From the NCBI GenBank assembly GCA_020444165.1, contig JAHLLK010000009.1, positions 62,001-126,000 on the forward strand: a stretch of DNA of 64,000 nt, given 5' to 3'. The notes under the pieces were generated by a model. That model searched no databases, was not told the DNA's origin, and saw only the letters and a list, made by a program, of their open reading frames with translations. Numbering within the stretch: position 1 is the first letter of the stretch; every line of letters begins with the position of its first letter. The DNA is from Deltaproteobacteria bacterium. GTDB lineage: Bacteria > Desulfobacterota > Desulfarculia > Desulfarculales > Desulfarculaceae. A program made the translations under genes and the position numbers. This document shows, one piece after another, positions 63,199 to 64,000 of the stretch.

Positions 63199-63756
63199 AT
63201 GATGGTGATCTATGTTCTCCTGGCCTTGGCCCTGGGCGCGGCGGCGTGGGCCGTCCTGATCTATAACCGGTTGGTCCGCAACAAAAACCTGGTGGCCGAG
63301 GGCTGGAGCGGCATCGACGTGCAATTGAAGCGCCGCGCGGACCTCATCCCCAACCTGGTGGACACGGTCAAGGGCTACATGGCCCACGAGCGGGGGGTGC
63401 TGGAAGACCTCACCCGGCTCCGGGGCGAGAGCCTGGCCGCCCGCGAACCGGCCGACCGCCAGAAGGCGGAGCAAGCCCTGTCCGGGGCCCTGGGGAACAT
63501 CATGGCCCTGGCCGAGAACTACCCCGACCTCAAGGCCAGCCAAAACTTCCTGGAGGTGCAGCAGGCCCTGGCCGAGGTGGAGGACCAGATCCAACTCTCC
63601 CGGCGCTACTACAACGGCGCGGTGCGCGAGATGAACATCCTGGTGGAGTCCTTTCCCAGCAAAATCATCGCGGACTACTTCGGCTTTCAGACCCGGGAGT
63701 TCTTCGAGCTGGAAAACCCGGCCGACAAGGCCGTGCCCACCCTCAAGTTCTCTTGA
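63199..63756 (+). CDS. LemA family protein
   Basis: From ATG 63199 the protein has 185 residues: one N-terminal membrane helix (VIYVLLALALGAAAWAVLIY) then the LemA coiled helical domain (GIDVQLKRRADLIPNLVDTV, YYNGAVREMNILVESFPS). Function unknown; it is usually encoded before a DUF2207 or TPM gene, as here. The longer frame from 62773 only adds shadow sequence of the upstream gene. Confidence 0.94.
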   Translation: MMVIYVLLALALGAAAWAVLIYNRLVRNKNLVAEGWSGIDVQLKRRADLIPNLVDTVKGYMAHERGVLEDLTRLRGESLAAREPADRQKAEQALSGALGNIMALAENYPDLKASQNFLEVQQALAEVEDQIQLSRRYYNGAVREMNILVESFPSKIIADYFGFQTREFFELENPADKAVPTLKFS

Positions 63757-63764
63757 GGCCCGCC

Positions 63765-64000
63765 ATGAAGAAAGCCAGCTTGTTTTGGTGTTTGGCCGCG
63801 TTCTGGGCCGTGGCCTCCCTGGGGGCGGCCGCGCCGGCCCGGGCCGAGAACGAACGCATCCTCTCCTTTGACACCCGCATTGCCGTGCATGCCGACGCCA
63901 GCCTCACGGTCACCGAGGTGATCAAGGTGGCAGCCCTGGGCCGGGAGATCAAAAGGGGAATCTATCGTGACATCCCCAAAACCTCTTTTGCCGACCAGGC
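63765..64000 (+). CDS. DUF2207 membrane protein, N-terminal part
   Basis: From ATG 63765 a frame of 78 codons reaches the window end. It has a signal peptide (MKKASLFWCLAAFWAVASLG, then APARA) and ILSFDTRIAVHADASLTVTE followed by KRGIYRDIP, the DUF2207 start. It is 8 bp after the LemA gene, its usual partner. The remainder is outside the window. Confidence 0.85.
   Translation, partial: MKKASLFWCLAAFWAVASLGAAAPARAENERILSFDTRIAVHADASLTVTEVIKVAALGREIKRGIYRDIPKTSFADQ

Overview
The window looks like a chromosomal segment from a GC-rich anaerobic bacterium of the former Deltaproteobacteria (Desulfobacterota; a Desulfarculales-like sulfate reducer or syntroph is my inference). The reasons are a complete Rnf complex, indolepyruvate:ferredoxin oxidoreductase, an alicyclic acid oxidation module that would feed the benzoyl-CoA pathway, a LipS-type lipoate operon, a radical-SAM/DUF2344 fusion next to RNase G, and very high third-position GC that creates long antisense shadow frames. 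I saw no tRNA, rRNA, CRISPR array, phage or transposase gene.

Layout. 1-10.7 kb (minus strand): DMT transporter (cut by the window edge), TlyA-type rRNA methyltransferase, dxs, ispA, xseB, an M23 peptidase, xseA, a SPOR protein, a zinc phospholipase C-like protein and an RlmD-like methyltransferase. 10.7-11.85 kb: an AT-rich gene-free island. 11.85-14.2 kb (plus): hotdog thioesterase, patatin, HDOD protein. 14.5-19.9 kb (minus): small unknown protein, PfkB-type sugar kinase, UPF0210/ACT pair, nth, exported cyclophilin, LOG-family protein. 20.4-26 kb (plus): beta-CASP nuclease, B12-binding-type radical SAM/DUF2344 fusion, rng. 26.4-31 kb (plus): lipoate ligase-DUF116 fusion, FAD oxidoreductase and two radical SAM proteins, which together match the LipS1/LipS2 lipoate assembly route. 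31.7-37.9 kb (plus): a consensus sigma-54 promoter, an acyl-CoA ligase, two unusual acyl-CoA dehydrogenases and a sigma-54 activator. I read this as cyclohexanecarboxylate oxidation: the second dehydrogenase has Asp91 and lacks the usual catalytic Glu, as reported for cyclohex-1-ene-1-carboxyl-CoA dehydrogenase. 38.6-41.1 kb (minus): iorBA. 41.5-43.7 kb: GNAT, response regulator, regulator-kinase hybrid. 43.8-51.2 kb: rnfCDGEAB and an ApbE flavin transferase; RnfB is fused to a GltD-like NADPH/FAD oxidoreductase. 51.8-57.4 kb: solute-binding lipoprotein, glycine-zipper lipoprotein, PAS histidine kinase, REC-TPR protein, small unknown. 57.7-59.2 kb: peroxidase-like protein and ArsS, the latter with an in-frame UGA followed by a SECIS-like hairpin, so probably a selenoprotein. 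59.2-64 kb: rpiA, DUF547, TVP38-type membrane protein with a flavin disulfide reductase, LemA, DUF2207 (cut).

The intergenic DNA is also structured. Five copies (20.1, 26.1, 31.4, 41.3 and 51.4 kb) of a modular element built from four successive hairpins lie between operons. A shorter CAAG/CTTG hairpin sits inside the loop of one or other of those hairpins in three copies. A second repeat with a perfect 22-bp stem follows dxs and an acyl-CoA dehydrogenase gene as a terminator-like element. Several promoters share a TTGACAGG -35 region. TTG start codons are inferred for six genes.
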